Below, one piece after another: positions 51,366-61,207 of a DNA stretch of 64,000 bases. Numbering within the stretch: position 1 is the first letter of the stretch; each line of letters begins with the position of its first letter. This DNA comes from [Phormidium] sp. LEGE 05292 (GTDB lineage Bacteria > Cyanobacteriota > Cyanobacteriia > Cyanobacteriales > Aerosakkonemataceae). The notes below the pieces were generated by a model. It had not been told where the DNA came from. It saw nothing but the letters and a program-made list of their open reading frames with translations, and did no database searches. The stretch is from positions 1 to 64,000 of the forward strand of contig NZ_JADEWG010000005.1 of assembly GCF_015207735.1 (NCBI RefSeq), given 5' to 3'. The translations under genes were made by a program, and so were the position numbers.

Positions 51366-51803
51366 CTACAAACCAAGTGTTGCTAAAATATCGCTAGCAT
51401 GAGTTGCAGTATTCACCGCAGCGTCAACATGGACGATTTTGCCACTACCATCAATTACATAAGTAACACGCTTGGCATAACCACCACCATCAACATCGTA
51501 AGCTTTGATAATTGCTCCATCAGTGTCAGCTAAAAGGGGAAAATTTAGATTGTATTTTTGGGTAAAGGCTTGGTGCGAAGTTTCATCATCTTTGCTGACT
51601 CCTAACACCACCACATCTTTCCCTTGGTAATCTGATTGAGCATCACGAAAACTACAAGCTTGCTTGGTACAGCCAGGAGTATCGTCTTTTGGATAAAAAT
51701 ACAACACTACTGTTTTCCCAGCAAAGTCAGATAGTGAAACAGTATTACCATTCGTGTCTTTGGCTGTAAATGCTGGTGCATCCGTACCGACTGCTAAAGC
51801 CAT
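51366..51803 (-). CDS. Thioredoxin-dependent peroxiredoxin (Bcp/PrxQ type)
   Basis: The 145-residue product has P-K-D-D-T-P-G-C-T-K-Q-A-C-S-F-R, with peroxidatic Cys45 and resolving Cys50 five residues later, the atypical 2-Cys PrxQ arrangement. It reduces hydrogen peroxide and organic hydroperoxides. No transit or signal peptide. It is a single gene. Confidence 0.94.
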   Translation of the reverse strand: MALAVGTDAPAFTAKDTNGNTVSLSDFAGKTVVLYFYPKDDTPGCTKQACSFRDAQSDYQGKDVVVLGVSKDDETSHQAFTQKYNLNFPLLADTDGAIIKAYDVDGGGYAKRVTYVIDGSGKIVHVDAAVNTATHASDILATLGL

Positions 51804-51970
51804 GATTTAAGCTTCCTTCTGAGTAATCAATTGTTTCTCAATCTGGATTTTACATGATTTCACATTTCTCATCAGGAGTAAATTTTTTAGCTTCGGTAAC
51901 TGCTCCAGACAAAAAAGACTTATGATAATAAATAAACATTGAGCGATCGATCCTCAACTCCAAATTATCA

Positions 51971-52381
51971 ATGAACTCGCTAAAACAAAAAGCAACTAAT
52001 TCTCTTTCGTATTCTCAAAAAACCATTGAACGTGCAGAGCGATCGCTCCGAGTATCCCCTTTCCGAATGCTATTGTTTACAACCATGCGTTCGCGCAGTG
52101 TAGATTTTCAAGAAATTGCTGGTGCTAATGGCAGCAAAAACCAATTCACACAACGCCAACTCTCAGAATTGATCGCAGATAACTCATTGCTGTGGCTGAT
52201 TCAAGTCGGAATTTTGCGCCGAGAAGTAGATGGACAAGGCATTACTAATAGCTTTCGTCTCACACCTCTAGGACATGAAATCATCGATAAATTATCTACT
52301 CAAGGTGACGAAATACCCCCAGCTTCTTGGCGCGATCGCATTTATCAGTTTTTCACTCGCTGGCTAAGATTGCCTCTTTAA
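51971..52381 (+). CDS. Npun_F0494-type winged-helix-like hypothetical protein
   Basis: The 136-residue product starts with basic helices, then L-F-T-T-M-R-S-R-S-V and Q-R-Q-L-S-E-L-I-A-D-N-S-L-L-W-L-I-Q-V-G-I-L-R-R-E-V, and F-R-L-T-P-L-G-H-E-I-I. A winged-helix reader fits. The pattern matches a cyanobacteria-specific family annotated by that name. Role unknown. Confidence 0.72.
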   Translation: MNSLKQKATNSLSYSQKTIERAERSLRVSPFRMLLFTTMRSRSVDFQEIAGANGSKNQFTQRQLSELIADNSLLWLIQVGILRREVDGQGITNSFRLTPLGHEIIDKLSTQGDEIPPASWRDRIYQFFTRWLRLPL

Positions 52382-52470
52382 AATAACTCAAACTTTTTAA
52401 TTTGGACTCTCTCGTACTTATGGCAATAAGAAAATTTAATTAATTTCTGAAAGACCTAAATATAAAAGAA

Positions 52471-52510
52471 TCCCAGTCCCTAGTCCCCAGTCCCCAGTCC
52501 CTAATCCCCA
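52471..52510. repeat. CCCCAGT heptamer tract
   Basis: Tandem CCCCAGT/CCC-TAGT variants immediately before cobQ. This resembles the STRR1 heptanucleotide (CCCCAPuT) known from Calothrix and Nostoc. Its complement is at 17575-17600. Confidence 0.7.
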
Positions 52511-52516
52511 AAAATT

Positions 52517-53989
52517 ATGAAAGCAATTATGGTTGTGGGCACTACCTCCCACGCAGGAAAATCACTCCTAACAGCAGCACTCTGTCGCATCCTCTCCAGA
52601 CGTGGCTGGCGTTTAGCACCCTTCAAAGGTCAAAATATGGCTCTCAACGCCTACGTCACCGCCAATGGCGGCGAAATTGGACACGCACAAGCAGTCCAAG
52701 CTTGGGCAGCTGGCATTACTCCCGCTGTAGAAATGAATCCCATTCTACTCAAGCCCCAAGGCGACATGACCTCTCAGGTAATTATTAAAGGCAGAGCTGT
52801 AGGTAGAGCCACAGCTTTAGAATACTATGAACAATATTTTCAACCAGGTTGGCAAGCAATTACCGACTCTTTACAAACTTTAGGTGCAGAATACGATTTA
52901 GTAATTTGTGAAGGTGCTGGTAGTCCGGCGGAAATTAACTTGAAACACCGCGATTTAACTAATATGCGGGTAGCTCGTCACTTGAATGCTAATACAATTT
53001 TGGTTGTAGATATCGATCGCGGTGGAGCCTTCGCCCATGTTGTTGGTACATTACAATTATTAGAACCAGAAGAACGAGCATTAATTAAAGGCATAGTTAT
53101 CAACAAGTTTCGCGGACAACGCAGCCTTTTACAATCAGGTGTGGAATGGTTAGAAAAATACGCAGGCATTCCCGTGATTGGCGTGATTCCTTGGATTGAA
53201 CACGATTTTCCCGCCGAAGATTCCTTGGATTTATTCGATCGTCCTACCAAAAAAACTAAAGGTGATATTACAATTGCCGTAATTCGTCTCCCCAGAATTT
53301 CTAACTTTACTGATTTCGATCCCTTAGATGCAGAGCCTACTGTTAATCTTAAATATGTTAGCCCCAAACAAGATTTAGGTCATCCTGATGCTGTAATTAT
53401 TCCCGGCACAAAAGCTACAATTGCTGACTATACCATTCTGCAACAAACAGGAATGGTAACAGCAATTAAAGAATATGTAGCGTCCGGTGGTACAGTTTTG
53501 GGAATTTGCGGTGGTTATCAAATGTTAGGTAAAGTTATCGCCGATCCCGAAGGAATTGAAGGTAATGATTCTCAACGTTGTGAAGCATTGGGCTTATTAC
53601 CTTTAAGTACATTAATTACACCGCAAAAAGTCGTCCGTCAGCGTCAAGTAACATCTAATTATCCCCAATTCGGTTTACCTATTTCTGGTTACGAAATCCA
53701 TCAAGGCCGCTCTCGTCAATTAGAAAGTCAAGGAGTTAAACCTTTATTTGATGACCCTTATTTAGGTATGGTTGACTCCACAGAATCGGTTTTGGGAACT
53801 TATTTACATGGTATTTTTGATAATGGCCCTTGGCGACGCGCTTGGTTAAATTTATTGCGCCAACAACGGGGTTTACACGCTTTGCCCAATGGTATTTCCA
53901 ATTATCGAGAACAACGGGAAGCTATGCTAGATGCGATCGCAGATGTAGTAGAATCTCACCTCGATTTAAAACCGATTTTACCCAGTTAA
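52517..53989 (+). CDS. cobQ: Cobyric acid synthase
   Basis: The 490-residue glutamine amidotransferase has an N-terminal ATP-binding dethiobiotin-synthetase-like domain (V-G-T-T-S-H-A-G-K-S, G-Q-N-M-A-L-N). The C-terminal GATase domain has nucleophile Cys in G-I-C-G-G-Y-Q and base His in L-H-G-I-F-D. It amidates adenosylcobyrinic a,c-diamide at four positions in B12 synthesis. No cobalamin riboswitch was recognised upstream. The ferredoxin gene 27 bp downstream may be co-transcribed. Confidence 0.96.
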   Translation: MKAIMVVGTTSHAGKSLLTAALCRILSRRGWRLAPFKGQNMALNAYVTANGGEIGHAQAVQAWAAGITPAVEMNPILLKPQGDMTSQVIIKGRAVGRATALEYYEQYFQPGWQAITDSLQTLGAEYDLVICEGAGSPAEINLKHRDLTNMRVARHLNANTILVVDIDRGGAFAHVVGTLQLLEPEERALIKGIVINKFRGQRSLLQSGVEWLEKYAGIPVIGVIPWIEHDFPAEDSLDLFDRPTKKTKGDITIAVIRLPRISNFTDFDPLDAEPTVNLKYVSPKQDLGHPDAVIIPGTKATIADYTILQQTGMVTAIKEYVASGGTVLGICGGYQMLGKVIADPEGIEGNDSQRCEALGLLPLSTLITPQKVVRQRQVTSNYPQFGLPISGYEIHQGRSRQLESQGVKPLFDDPYLGMVDSTESVLGTYLHGIFDNGPWRRAWLNLLRQQRGLHALPNGISNYREQREAMLDAIADVVESHLDLKPILPS

Positions 53990-54016
53990 TTAACACCAAC
54001 AAATCACCAATAACCA

Positions 54017-54253
54017 ATGACCAAAATTATTTTTCTTCCCGATAATATTACCGTAGAAGCTGAAGTAGGAGAACCATTACTAAAAGTAGCAAACCGTGCT
54101 GGAGTGGTGATTCCCACAGGTTGTTTAATGGGTTCCTGTCACGCCTGCGAAGTCGAATTAGATGAAGAAAATTTCATTCGTGCTTGCATCACCGCAGTTC
54201 CCCCAGGAAAGGAAGAATTGACAATTAATTTATTTGTCGATCCCGCTTGGTAA
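54017..54253 (+). CDS. Plant-type 2Fe-2S ferredoxin
   Basis: The 78-residue product has Cys36, Cys41, Cys44 and Cys57 in G-C-L-M-G-S-C-H-A-C and R-A-C-I. It is shorter than PetF, which argues for a divergent adaptor ferredoxin. Position after cobQ suggests a link to cobalamin synthesis, but the partner is unknown. Confidence 0.88.
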   Translation: MTKIIFLPDNITVEAEVGEPLLKVANRAGVVIPTGCLMGSCHACEVELDEENFIRACITAVPPGKEELTINLFVDPAW

Positions 54254-54292
54254 ACTTAATTGATTATCTGCCTTGATTTGTAGTTAAAACGC

Positions 54293-54317
54293 CTACCGAA
54301 AACTTTCCTTTCGGTAG
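54293..54317 (+). terminator. Terminator hairpin after ferredoxin gene
   Basis: CTACCGAAA (54293-54301) and TTTCGGTAG (54309-54317), 9-bp stem. The T run is weak (ATTGTTTT follows). Confidence 0.55.
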
Positions 54318-54523
54318 AGAACTATTGTTTTAATATTCGTTGCTATATTTGATTTTTAACTAAAAAGAATTATACAATTTCTCAAAATCCTCTATCTTAG
54401 GAGAGATTCTTCTTAAAAAAAGTAGGATTAAATGTAAGAAATCGTGCATATATGTATATAGGGATACTAGATTTAATTTTTGCAAAAGCTTATTAACCTC
54501 TGAAACTGCTATTCAATCGAAAT

Positions 54524-56677
54524 ATGCACGACATTCTAATCAATCTATTTGGCTCTGGCTCGTTCATTCCTCATGGTCACTGTTATCTTTGGAAACCAGG
54601 CTTAGTTTGGTTGCATTTAATTTCTGATGCCATAATTGGGGTTGCCTACTATTCCATTCCCCTGACGTTGTTTTACTTCGTTCGCAAACGACAAGACTTA
54701 CCTTTCCACTGGATATTTTTGTTATTTGCAGTTTTCATTATTTCCTGCGGTACAACCCATTTTGCCGAAATTTGGACGCTTTGGTATCCTACCTACTGGT
54801 TATCTGGGGCGATTAAAGCTGGAACTGCCCTAGTCTCAATATATACAGCTTTAGAACTTGTGCCTCTGGTTCCGAAAGCTTTAGCATTGCCTAGCCCTGC
54901 TCAACTAGAGCAAGCGAATCTGGCATTAAAAGGGCAAATAGAGGAACGCCTCCGAACTGAAGCAGAATTAAGGCAGTTTCAAAATGAACTCGAAGCAAGA
55001 GTAGAGTCACGAACAATGGAACTGGTGCAAGTCAATCAGCAACTACAACAGGAGATTGAGGAACGTCAGTGTGCAGAAGCAGCTCTGCGCGAACAAAGGT
55101 TTTTGTTGGAAACAATTCTGAAGTATGCTGCTGATGCGATTATTGTGTGCAACGCTGAAGGGAAATTAACTTTTGCCAATCCTGAAGCAAGGCGACTGGC
55201 ACAGCAAGACCCAAATGACACAACTCTTGACCTGGATCTGTTTAACTGGGGAACTGCTCACGATGCAGATGGCAAGCGGATTACCTTAGAAGATTATGCA
55301 ATTTCCAAAGCCCTCCGGGGAGAAGTCAGCTATGCGATCGAATCCCGCATGGTACGTGACGATCGCAGCTACTATGATATTCTGGTTAGCGCCGCACCAT
55401 TGCTCAATAATGAGCAAATTGTGGGAGCGGTGGCAAGCTTCATCGATATTAGCGATCGCAAACGCGCCGAAGCCGAACGAGAAGAACTGCTAGCACGGGA
55501 AAAAGCCGCACGGGAGCAAGCCGAAGCCGCAAATCGGATTAAAGATGAGTTTCTTGCCGTGTTATCTCATGAGTTGCGATCGCCTTTAAATCCGATTCTC
55601 GGTTGGGCAAAGCTTCTGCAATCTGGCAAACTCGATCAGGAAAAGACGAAGCAAGCTCTAGCAACAATAGAGCGCAATGCCCGGTTGCAAAGTCAACTAA
55701 TTGAAGATTTGCTCGATGTTTCCCGGATTTTGCAAGGAAAATTGGTGTTGTACCCCCAGCCAATCAAACTGGTTAACACTATTGAAGCTGCGATCGAAAC
55801 GGTCAGACTTGCCGCCCAAGTAAAGGGGATTGAGATTCAAACAATTTTTCATCCTGATGTCGGAAAGGTTATAGGGGACTCCGCCCGTTTGCAACAGGTG
55901 ATTTGGAACTTGCTCTCCAATGCCGTGAAATTTACACCTTCTGGAGGAAAGGTAGAGATTGAGTTAGCACAAATCGATAATTATGCTCAAATTCAAGTCA
56001 GAGATACAGGCAAAGGCATTACTCCAGAGTTTTTGCCATTCGTATTTGAGTATTTCCGCCAGGAGGATGGCTCGACAACGCGCAGATTTGGTGGTTTAGG
56101 ATTGGGGTTGGCGATCGTTCATCATCTGGTTGAATTACATGGGGGAACCGTTGAAGCCCAAAGTCCGGGTCAAGAATTAGGGGCGACTTTTACTGTTAGG
56201 CTACCGCTGCTCACAGATAAAAGGGAACAGATCGCAGGTGAAAAGAATTCTTTTGCATCTTTATCCCTTGGTCTTTATCCTTTACAAGATATCCGCGTTT
56301 TGTTAATAGATGATGAGCCAGATGCACGGGAGTTGATCGCCTTCATCCTGAAAGAAGCAGGAGCGATCGCAACTGTGGTATCTTCTGCTAGTGAAGCCCT
56401 GAAAATCTTTCCCCAAGTAAAACCAGACTTGGTGGTAAGTGATATTGGAATGCCAGAAATAGACGGTTATATGCTAATTCAGAAAATTCGGGCAATGCCA
56501 CCAGAACAGGGTGGAAAAGTTCCGGCTATTGCTCTAACAGCTTATGCTGGAGAGATTAATCAACGAAAGGCGATCGTTGCTGGTTTTCAACGTCACCTTG
56601 CTAAACCTGTAGAAACCAATGATTTAATAGAAACCATTATTACTTTAGTTCCAGAAGTCAGATTGCGATCGAATTAA
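54524..56677 (+). CDS. Ethylene-receptor-like hybrid histidine kinase
   Basis: The 717-residue product begins with three helices of the ethylene-binding domain. Asp35, Tyr42, Ile72, Cys75 and His79 line up with ETR1 Asp25, Tyr32, Ile62, Cys65 and His69, the copper and ethylene site. A coiled coil (about 130-190), PAS (about 193-315), HisKA with His349, HATPase (Asn466, G-L-G-L-G-L-A) and a C-terminal receiver (about 589-710; Asp640, Lys694) follow. Ethylene perception is inferred from residues; the closest known model is SynEtr1 of Synechocystis. Confidence 0.93.
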   Translation: MHDILINLFGSGSFIPHGHCYLWKPGLVWLHLISDAIIGVAYYSIPLTLFYFVRKRQDLPFHWIFLLFAVFIISCGTTHFAEIWTLWYPTYWLSGAIKAGTALVSIYTALELVPLVPKALALPSPAQLEQANLALKGQIEERLRTEAELRQFQNELEARVESRTMELVQVNQQLQQEIEERQCAEAALREQRFLLETILKYAADAIIVCNAEGKLTFANPEARRLAQQDPNDTTLDLDLFNWGTAHDADGKRITLEDYAISKALRGEVSYAIESRMVRDDRSYYDILVSAAPLLNNEQIVGAVASFIDISDRKRAEAEREELLAREKAAREQAEAANRIKDEFLAVLSHELRSPLNPILGWAKLLQSGKLDQEKTKQALATIERNARLQSQLIEDLLDVSRILQGKLVLYPQPIKLVNTIEAAIETVRLAAQVKGIEIQTIFHPDVGKVIGDSARLQQVIWNLLSNAVKFTPSGGKVEIELAQIDNYAQIQVRDTGKGITPEFLPFVFEYFRQEDGSTTRRFGGLGLGLAIVHHLVELHGGTVEAQSPGQELGATFTVRLPLLTDKREQIAGEKNSFASLSLGLYPLQDIRVLLIDDEPDARELIAFILKEAGAIATVVSSASEALKIFPQVKPDLVVSDIGMPEIDGYMLIQKIRAMPPEQGGKVPAIALTAYAGEINQRKAIVAGFQRHLAKPVETNDLIETIITLVPEVRLRSN

Positions 56678-56820
56678 GTTGCAACAGAAATTGTTTTTGC
56701 TTTCAAGGATGGTTCGGGAATAGGTTGACGATCTTCTCGAAGGGTGTCAGTATGATGTGCGATCGCTACATAAGCGAGAGCATTAGTGTCGTGATAAATT
56801 AGTTTAGGTTCTGTTGCCAT
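56674..56820 (-). CDS. Small hypothetical protein, second of a pair
   Basis: From M-A-T-E-P-K-L-I-Y-H-D (56820) the product has 48 residues, with A-L-A-Y-V-A-I-A-H-H-T-D. Its start lies inside the last codons of the upstream gene (17-bp overlap). The stop overlaps the kinase gene. No family recognised. Confidence 0.4.
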   Translation of the reverse strand: MATEPKLIYHDTNALAYVAIAHHTDTLREDRQPIPEPSLKAKTISVAT

Positions 56821-57007
56821 AAAGCATACTACGATTAAAAGATTGTAAGATTTCGCTTTCAAAAAACAACGGAGTTAGATCGATTTCTGATAGTTGCTCT
56901 TCTGTTAGATTCTGATGTTTATTGATAGCTCTAAATGTCTCTATCATGGCGTGAATTTGATCAATTTGTTGGGAAGTAAGTCCGGTAACATCAAGAGTTT
57001 TAGTCAT
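56804..57007 (-). CDS. Small hypothetical protein, first of a pair
   Basis: The 67-residue product, M-T-K-T-L-D-V-T-G-L-T, then I-D-Q-I-H-A-M-I-E-T-F-R, then an acidic L-T-E-E-Q-L-S-E-I-D-L segment, resembles small antitoxin-like proteins. The overlap with the next small ORF suggests a two-gene unit. Function unknown. Confidence 0.5.
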   Translation of the reverse strand: MTKTLDVTGLTSQQIDQIHAMIETFRAINKHQNLTEEQLSEIDLTPLFFESEILQSFNRSMLYGNRT

Positions 57008-57156
57008 TTTGGGTAACGATTTTAAGTTTGCGGATATTCTAGCTTGATTATCTAAAAAACGACAAAGCCGCTAAAGATGGTTGATTAAACCGCATTCAAA
57101 TAATATAATGATGCTGTTAGCCTATAGAAAAATTTTGAATAAACTCTTTTTTTCTT

Positions 57157-57504
57157 ATGTTATATCAAATGGATGCAACCCAATTTTATGGAATTTATAT
57201 GATATTAGCATTTATGATAAACCTGAGCATAACTTTATATTCATTTATTTGCTTAATTAATGTTATACTTTTTTTTCCAGAAATTAGTGAAATTAGTGAA
57301 AGAAATAAAATAGCTAGAATCATATTTGCTTTAACAAACCCACCATCTCAATGGCTAAAACAAAAATTTCCTGGTCTTGTGTTTAAACGCAAGAATGGTC
57401 AGAATGTAGAGTTTTACCCACTCATCTTATTGGTAATTTCAGTCTCTTTAGGGATGTTTTTACAATACTTAACGGCTCTTCCGCTTCCATACTTAAGAAG
57501 ATAA
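57157..57504 (+). CDS. Small YggT-like membrane protein
   Basis: The 115-residue product has two hydrophobic segments (about 12-42 and 88-108) around a soluble N-P-P-S-Q-W-L-K-Q-K-F-P loop. The arrangement recalls YggT family proteins, but the match is loose. An AT-rich gene with no obvious Shine-Dalgarno; ATG at 57169 is an alternative start. Confidence 0.5.
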   Translation: MLYQMDATQFYGIYMILAFMINLSITLYSFICLINVILFFPEISEISERNKIARIIFALTNPPSQWLKQKFPGLVFKRKNGQNVEFYPLILLVISVSLGMFLQYLTALPLPYLRR

Positions 57505-57554
57505 GTAAGTCTGATTGCTCAAAACAACCAAACTCCTAACCTAATGCACCTCAA

Positions 57555-58001
57555 TTAAGATTGACCATAAGCTGCTAGTGCATATTCCTTAAATCTTTCC
57601 AAATCTGCTTGAATTGTTGACTCGACAACTCTACCTAAAAACAAATTATCCATTATTTTACCCAACCAGCCAGGAATTCCATAAGCTATTGTTAATTTAA
57701 CAATGCTGCTACCGTGTCGATCGTAAAATCTCACTGCACCTCTATTCGGTAAACCATCAACAGATTCCCATTGAATAATTTGTTGCGGAACTATTTTTAA
57801 AATTCGCGACAACCAAGTAAATTCAAGACCTCCAGTAGCGAGTTTCCACCGGGATAAATCAGGATTTTCTTCCAAAACATGAACCGATTCGATCCATTTC
57901 ATCCACCGAGGCATTTGTTCCAAATCTGACCACAAACTCCAAGAGAATTCGATCGGAACTGCTACTTCTACTTGTACACTATGTTCTAACCAGTCTGTCA
58001 T
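57555..58001 (-). CDS. SRPBCC/Coq10-like polyketide cyclase-fold protein
   Basis: The 148-residue product has V-E-V-A-V-P-I-E-F-S-W-S-L-W-S-D-L-E-Q-M-P-R-W-M, typical of START/SRPBCC lipid-binding domains. It follows crtQ on the same strand after about 300 bp of palindromic repeat. Pairing with crtQ suggests it binds a carotenoid or membrane lipid; this is inference. No membrane helix. Confidence 0.85.
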   Translation of the reverse strand: MTDWLEHSVQVEVAVPIEFSWSLWSDLEQMPRWMKWIESVHVLEENPDLSRWKLATGGLEFTWLSRILKIVPQQIIQWESVDGLPNRGAVRFYDRHGSSIVKLTIAYGIPGWLGKIMDNLFLGRVVESTIQADLERFKEYALAAYGQS

Positions 58002-58088
58002 TTTAATAATTGGTAATTGGTAGTTGGTAGTTGGTAATTTAAATTGCCAATTTTCACTGACAATTTAAATTACGATCGCCTATTAACG

Positions 58089-58291
58089 CAAGTTGCTGGT
58101 TACAAATATTCTCGGTTCGATCCCCCCTAACCCCCCTTAACAAGGGGGGAACTGGATTCAAAGTCCCTTTTGTTAAGGGGAGAACTGGATTCAAAGTCCC
58201 TTTTGTTAAGGGGAGAACGGAATTTAAAGTCCCCCTTATTAAGGGGGATTTAGGGGGATCAAAAACGTTTAAATTCATAACCAGCAACTTG
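58089..58291. repeat. Large cruciform with CCCTTTTGTTAAGGGG array
   Basis: Outer perfect 14-bp arms CAAGTTGCTGGTTA (58089-58102) and TAACCAGCAACTTG (58278-58291) enclose an inner array (58119-58260). The inner array is bounded by GATCCCCCCTAAC and GATTTAGGGGGATC. Inside are units of AACTGGATTCAAAGTCCC joined by CTTTTGTTAAGGGG. The inner part is related to 7320-7466. Confidence 0.85.
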
Positions 58292-58300
58292 AATTATCAT

Positions 58301-59737
58301 CTATTTTTTCTGGTTTAAAATTACTTTTGCCGCTTGTCTTCCCGAAATAGTTGCACCTTCCATACTATCAATGTAATCTTGTTGGGTGTAACTACCTGCT
58401 AGGAAAAAGTTAGGAATCGGTGTTTTTTGATTTGGACGATAAAGATCCATTCCTGGTGCTTCTCGATAGAGAGATTGGGCAAGTTTAACTACACTATACC
58501 AGGTCATATTTAATTTGCGGGAAGAGGGGAAAAGGTCATGTACTTGTTTGAGGACATGATTTGCGATCGCTTCATTACTCTCTTTAATAAAAGGATCGCC
58601 GGGAGTCAACACTAACTGCATTAAAGAACCTTGTCCTTCCCGATAATAATCTTCTGGACTAGTTAATGCTAAATCGGCAAAACAGGAAAAATCTGCATCT
58701 GCGGTATAAAGTAAATTATCAATCCCAGAAGCGCGATCAAACTTTTGACTTGCTGGGTTATCTTGTAATTCTGTCACCCATCCATCAAAGCGCATTTGTA
58801 CTGTCGCCACAGGTACAGCTTCTAATTTATAAATATTGTCGAATTCTTGCCACTTGCGCCAATCTTGAGGTAACAATCTTTGAATTCCGGGAACATCACA
58901 AGCACAAACATAAGCATCAGCGGTAATAGTTTCTTCCGTTTCCCCGTTCGCAACTACTAACCCTGTAACTTTGGTTTTTCCCGCTTCTTCGGCAAACAAA
59001 ATTTCTCTAGTCCGACGACGAGTATAAATCTTTCCGCCTCGATCTTCTATATAGTTAACAATTGGTTTGTGTAAGTATTCATTAGGTGAACCTGACAACA
59101 TTCTTAATACGGAAGCTTCCGTTTTTGCAGCGAAAAACTGAAAAATTGTCAACATACAACGGGCGGAAATATTTTCAGTATCAATGAATCCTAACGCATA
59201 AGCGATCGGATTCCACATTCTTTTTAAACTACCATCCGATCCACCGTGACTCCTAAACCAATCAGCAAAGCTAATTCTATCAAGGTCGCGGATCGTTTTC
59301 ATCGCTCCCTCGAAGTCTACCAAACCTCGAACTAGGGGACTAGTACCTAATGCGATCGCATTTTGCACTTTATCCTGTAACGAAAGTTGCGAAGTCGTAA
59401 AAAATGCCTTCAATCCATTAAAAGGCGCACCAGTAATAAACCGAAAATCTAACGCACCAGTTACGCCACCACGATTAATAAAAGTGTGGGTATGTTCCTT
59501 CAGCAGTAAGTTTTCCCCTGCTCCCACTTTCCGCATTAACTCGAATAAATTATAGTAGCAACCGAAGAAGACGTGCAAACCCATTTCAATATGGTTGCCT
59601 TCTGCGTCTACCCAGCTACCAACCTTACCCCCGACAAAGGGACGAGATTCAAAAATTTCCACTTCGCATCCAGCATCGACTAGATCGATCGCTGTCGCCA
59701 TTCCCGCTAATCCCGCACCAACAATTGCAACTCGCAT
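58301..59737 (-). CDS. crtQ: Zeta-carotene desaturase (CrtQ type)
   Basis: The 478-residue flavoprotein has the N-terminal FAD motif [29 protein letters not shown], and the C-terminal [18 protein letters not shown]. These match plant-type ZDS/CrtQ, which desaturates 9,9-prime-di-cis-zeta-carotene toward prolycopene. Phytoene desaturase is the near relative, but G-C-Y-Y-N and length fit ZDS. Confidence 0.92.
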   Translation of the reverse strand: MRVAIVGAGLAGMATAIDLVDAGCEVEIFESRPFVGGKVGSWVDAEGNHIEMGLHVFFGCYYNLFELMRKVGAGENLLLKEHTHTFINRGGVTGALDFRFITGAPFNGLKAFFTTSQLSLQDKVQNAIALGTSPLVRGLVDFEGAMKTIRDLDRISFADWFRSHGGSDGSLKRMWNPIAYALGFIDTENISARCMLTIFQFFAAKTEASVLRMLSGSPNEYLHKPIVNYIEDRGGKIYTRRRTREILFAEEAGKTKVTGLVVANGETEETITADAYVCACDVPGIQRLLPQDWRKWQEFDNIYKLEAVPVATVQMRFDGWVTELQDNPASQKFDRASGIDNLLYTADADFSCFADLALTSPEDYYREGQGSLMQLVLTPGDPFIKESNEAIANHVLKQVHDLFPSSRKLNMTWYSVVKLAQSLYREAPGMDLYRPNQKTPIPNFFLAGSYTQQDYIDSMEGATISGRQAAKVILNQKK

Positions 59738-59824
59738 CCCAATCTGTTCCTGCTCAGTTTCTTTACATATTTTAATATCAGACCGATCTTTTTCCCATAC
59801 TGACAGGCAAGATTAGATAAATGC

Positions 59825-60901
59825 TTAAATCACTATACCTCTACCTCCTCTTCTATAATCTTTTAATTCATCTATGTAACTTTCCGGGAATACTTCCGGT
59901 GAAAACATCTCTCGCAAAGCCTGAAAATAAGGTACAAATAACTGTTGTTGTTCTCTCCCTAAACGATTACCTATTTCCTTACCTAATAAATTAATCATTT
60001 GTCTGACTAACTCCCAGCGCACTTTTAATGTGGGATAAAGCATCACACATAAAGGAAATAACTCTTGCTGAATTCCTGCAATACTATTTTCGAGAACACA
60101 TACCCACAAGTATACTTGAAACATTTCCACATCGCGGATGCTAGCAGTTTTTATCACAGGATTTTTCAGACTACCTGAATAGGTTGAGTAGTTCGGGTAT
60201 AATTCAATAACTCGATCGCAAATATTTCTGGCAATTTCTGTACTTGCTGGTAATAGTTGTTGGACAACTATCAGATTTTTTGATTCATAATCTTGATTAG
60301 CTGCGGCATCATAAGCTCGTTGTAATGGCATATACAAATGATCGTCAATCACTTTTAAATAACTTAATAATTCATTTTTATTTCGCAATGAAAGGTCTTC
60401 TATTAGAATTAGACCAGTGTAATGGAACTGCATACTCACAAAACCAATTACTCTGGGATCGTTAGCGGTATATTTCTTACGAATTCCTCCCAAATATGGG
60501 CTGATAATTCTTGATAAATACTGCGGCGACAGCATTTGAGCATATATTTCTAAAGTTTTTTCATATACAGTAAAAACATCTTCACAAATTTGCCAAGGGT
60601 CTATTAAATTCGGATTTATCCGATGTCTTTGAATCTCTTTACCAATCAAATATTCTGTTTTATGCCACGCTTGTAAGCTAGTGTTCCGCAGCGAGTAGCG
60701 TAGTTTTTCTGCTATTAATAAACGCTGATTTTTAGCAGATGATTCTCTATTTGCATCTAGGCTATCTGTATGATCTTCTAAGTTCTGGACATACTTTTTA
60801 GCCCATTGTTTAGCCAGAGATTGGATTTCTTTACCTTTCGGTAGGTTGACATTTTGATGCTTTTGTTCTATAGGTGAAAACATATCTTTAACACTTCCCA
60901 A
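59825..60901 (-). CDS. Conserved hypothetical, helical
   Basis: The 358-residue product is mainly helical and soluble, with W-A-K-K-Y-V-Q-N-L-E and Y-L-S-R-I-I-S-P-Y-L-G-G-I-R-K-K-Y-T and a C-terminal Y-R-R-G-G-R-G. No motif of a known enzyme or signal peptide was seen. ATG at 60883 is an alternative start. I do not recognise the family. Confidence 0.7.
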   Translation of the reverse strand: MGSVKDMFSPIEQKHQNVNLPKGKEIQSLAKQWAKKYVQNLEDHTDSLDANRESSAKNQRLLIAEKLRYSLRNTSLQAWHKTEYLIGKEIQRHRINPNLIDPWQICEDVFTVYEKTLEIYAQMLSPQYLSRIISPYLGGIRKKYTANDPRVIGFVSMQFHYTGLILIEDLSLRNKNELLSYLKVIDDHLYMPLQRAYDAAANQDYESKNLIVVQQLLPASTEIARNICDRVIELYPNYSTYSGSLKNPVIKTASIRDVEMFQVYLWVCVLENSIAGIQQELFPLCVMLYPTLKVRWELVRQMINLLGKEIGNRLGREQQQLFVPYFQALREMFSPEVFPESYIDELKDYRRGGRGIVI

Positions 60902-61207
60902 TGGTTTTTAACTGGCATAACTAAGGGGTTAACTAACTTTTGCTATTTTTTCACACAAGGTAAAATTTACCATTTGTTAGTAGCTTAATAAATATTAACA
61001 TTACAATTATTAACTTGTACAAACAGTGGTTTAGTAGTGTAGAATACTTTTTTTAGGCGATCGCACAAAACGACGACTGGCAGATTTATCTAAATATACG
61101 CTACAAAAGTAGAGACGTTTCATCAAACGCCTCTACATTCTTTTTGCAGAAATCTAATCTATTTTACTTTTTTACCTTGACCTTTTCCTGTGGAAAAATT
61201 TGCACAG
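60902..61207. other. Gene-free region with hairpin
   Basis: Contains GTAGAGACGTTT (61109-61120) and AAACGCCTCTAC (61125-61136), a 12-bp stem with one mismatch and loop CATC, followed by ATTCTTTTT. It could be the terminator or a dispersed palindrome. No gene seen. Confidence 0.6.

Noticed and set aside
52382..52516. Cobalamin riboswitch upstream of cobQ
   Set aside because: No B12-box-like sequence was seen; the gap is short and filled by CCCCAGT heptamers.
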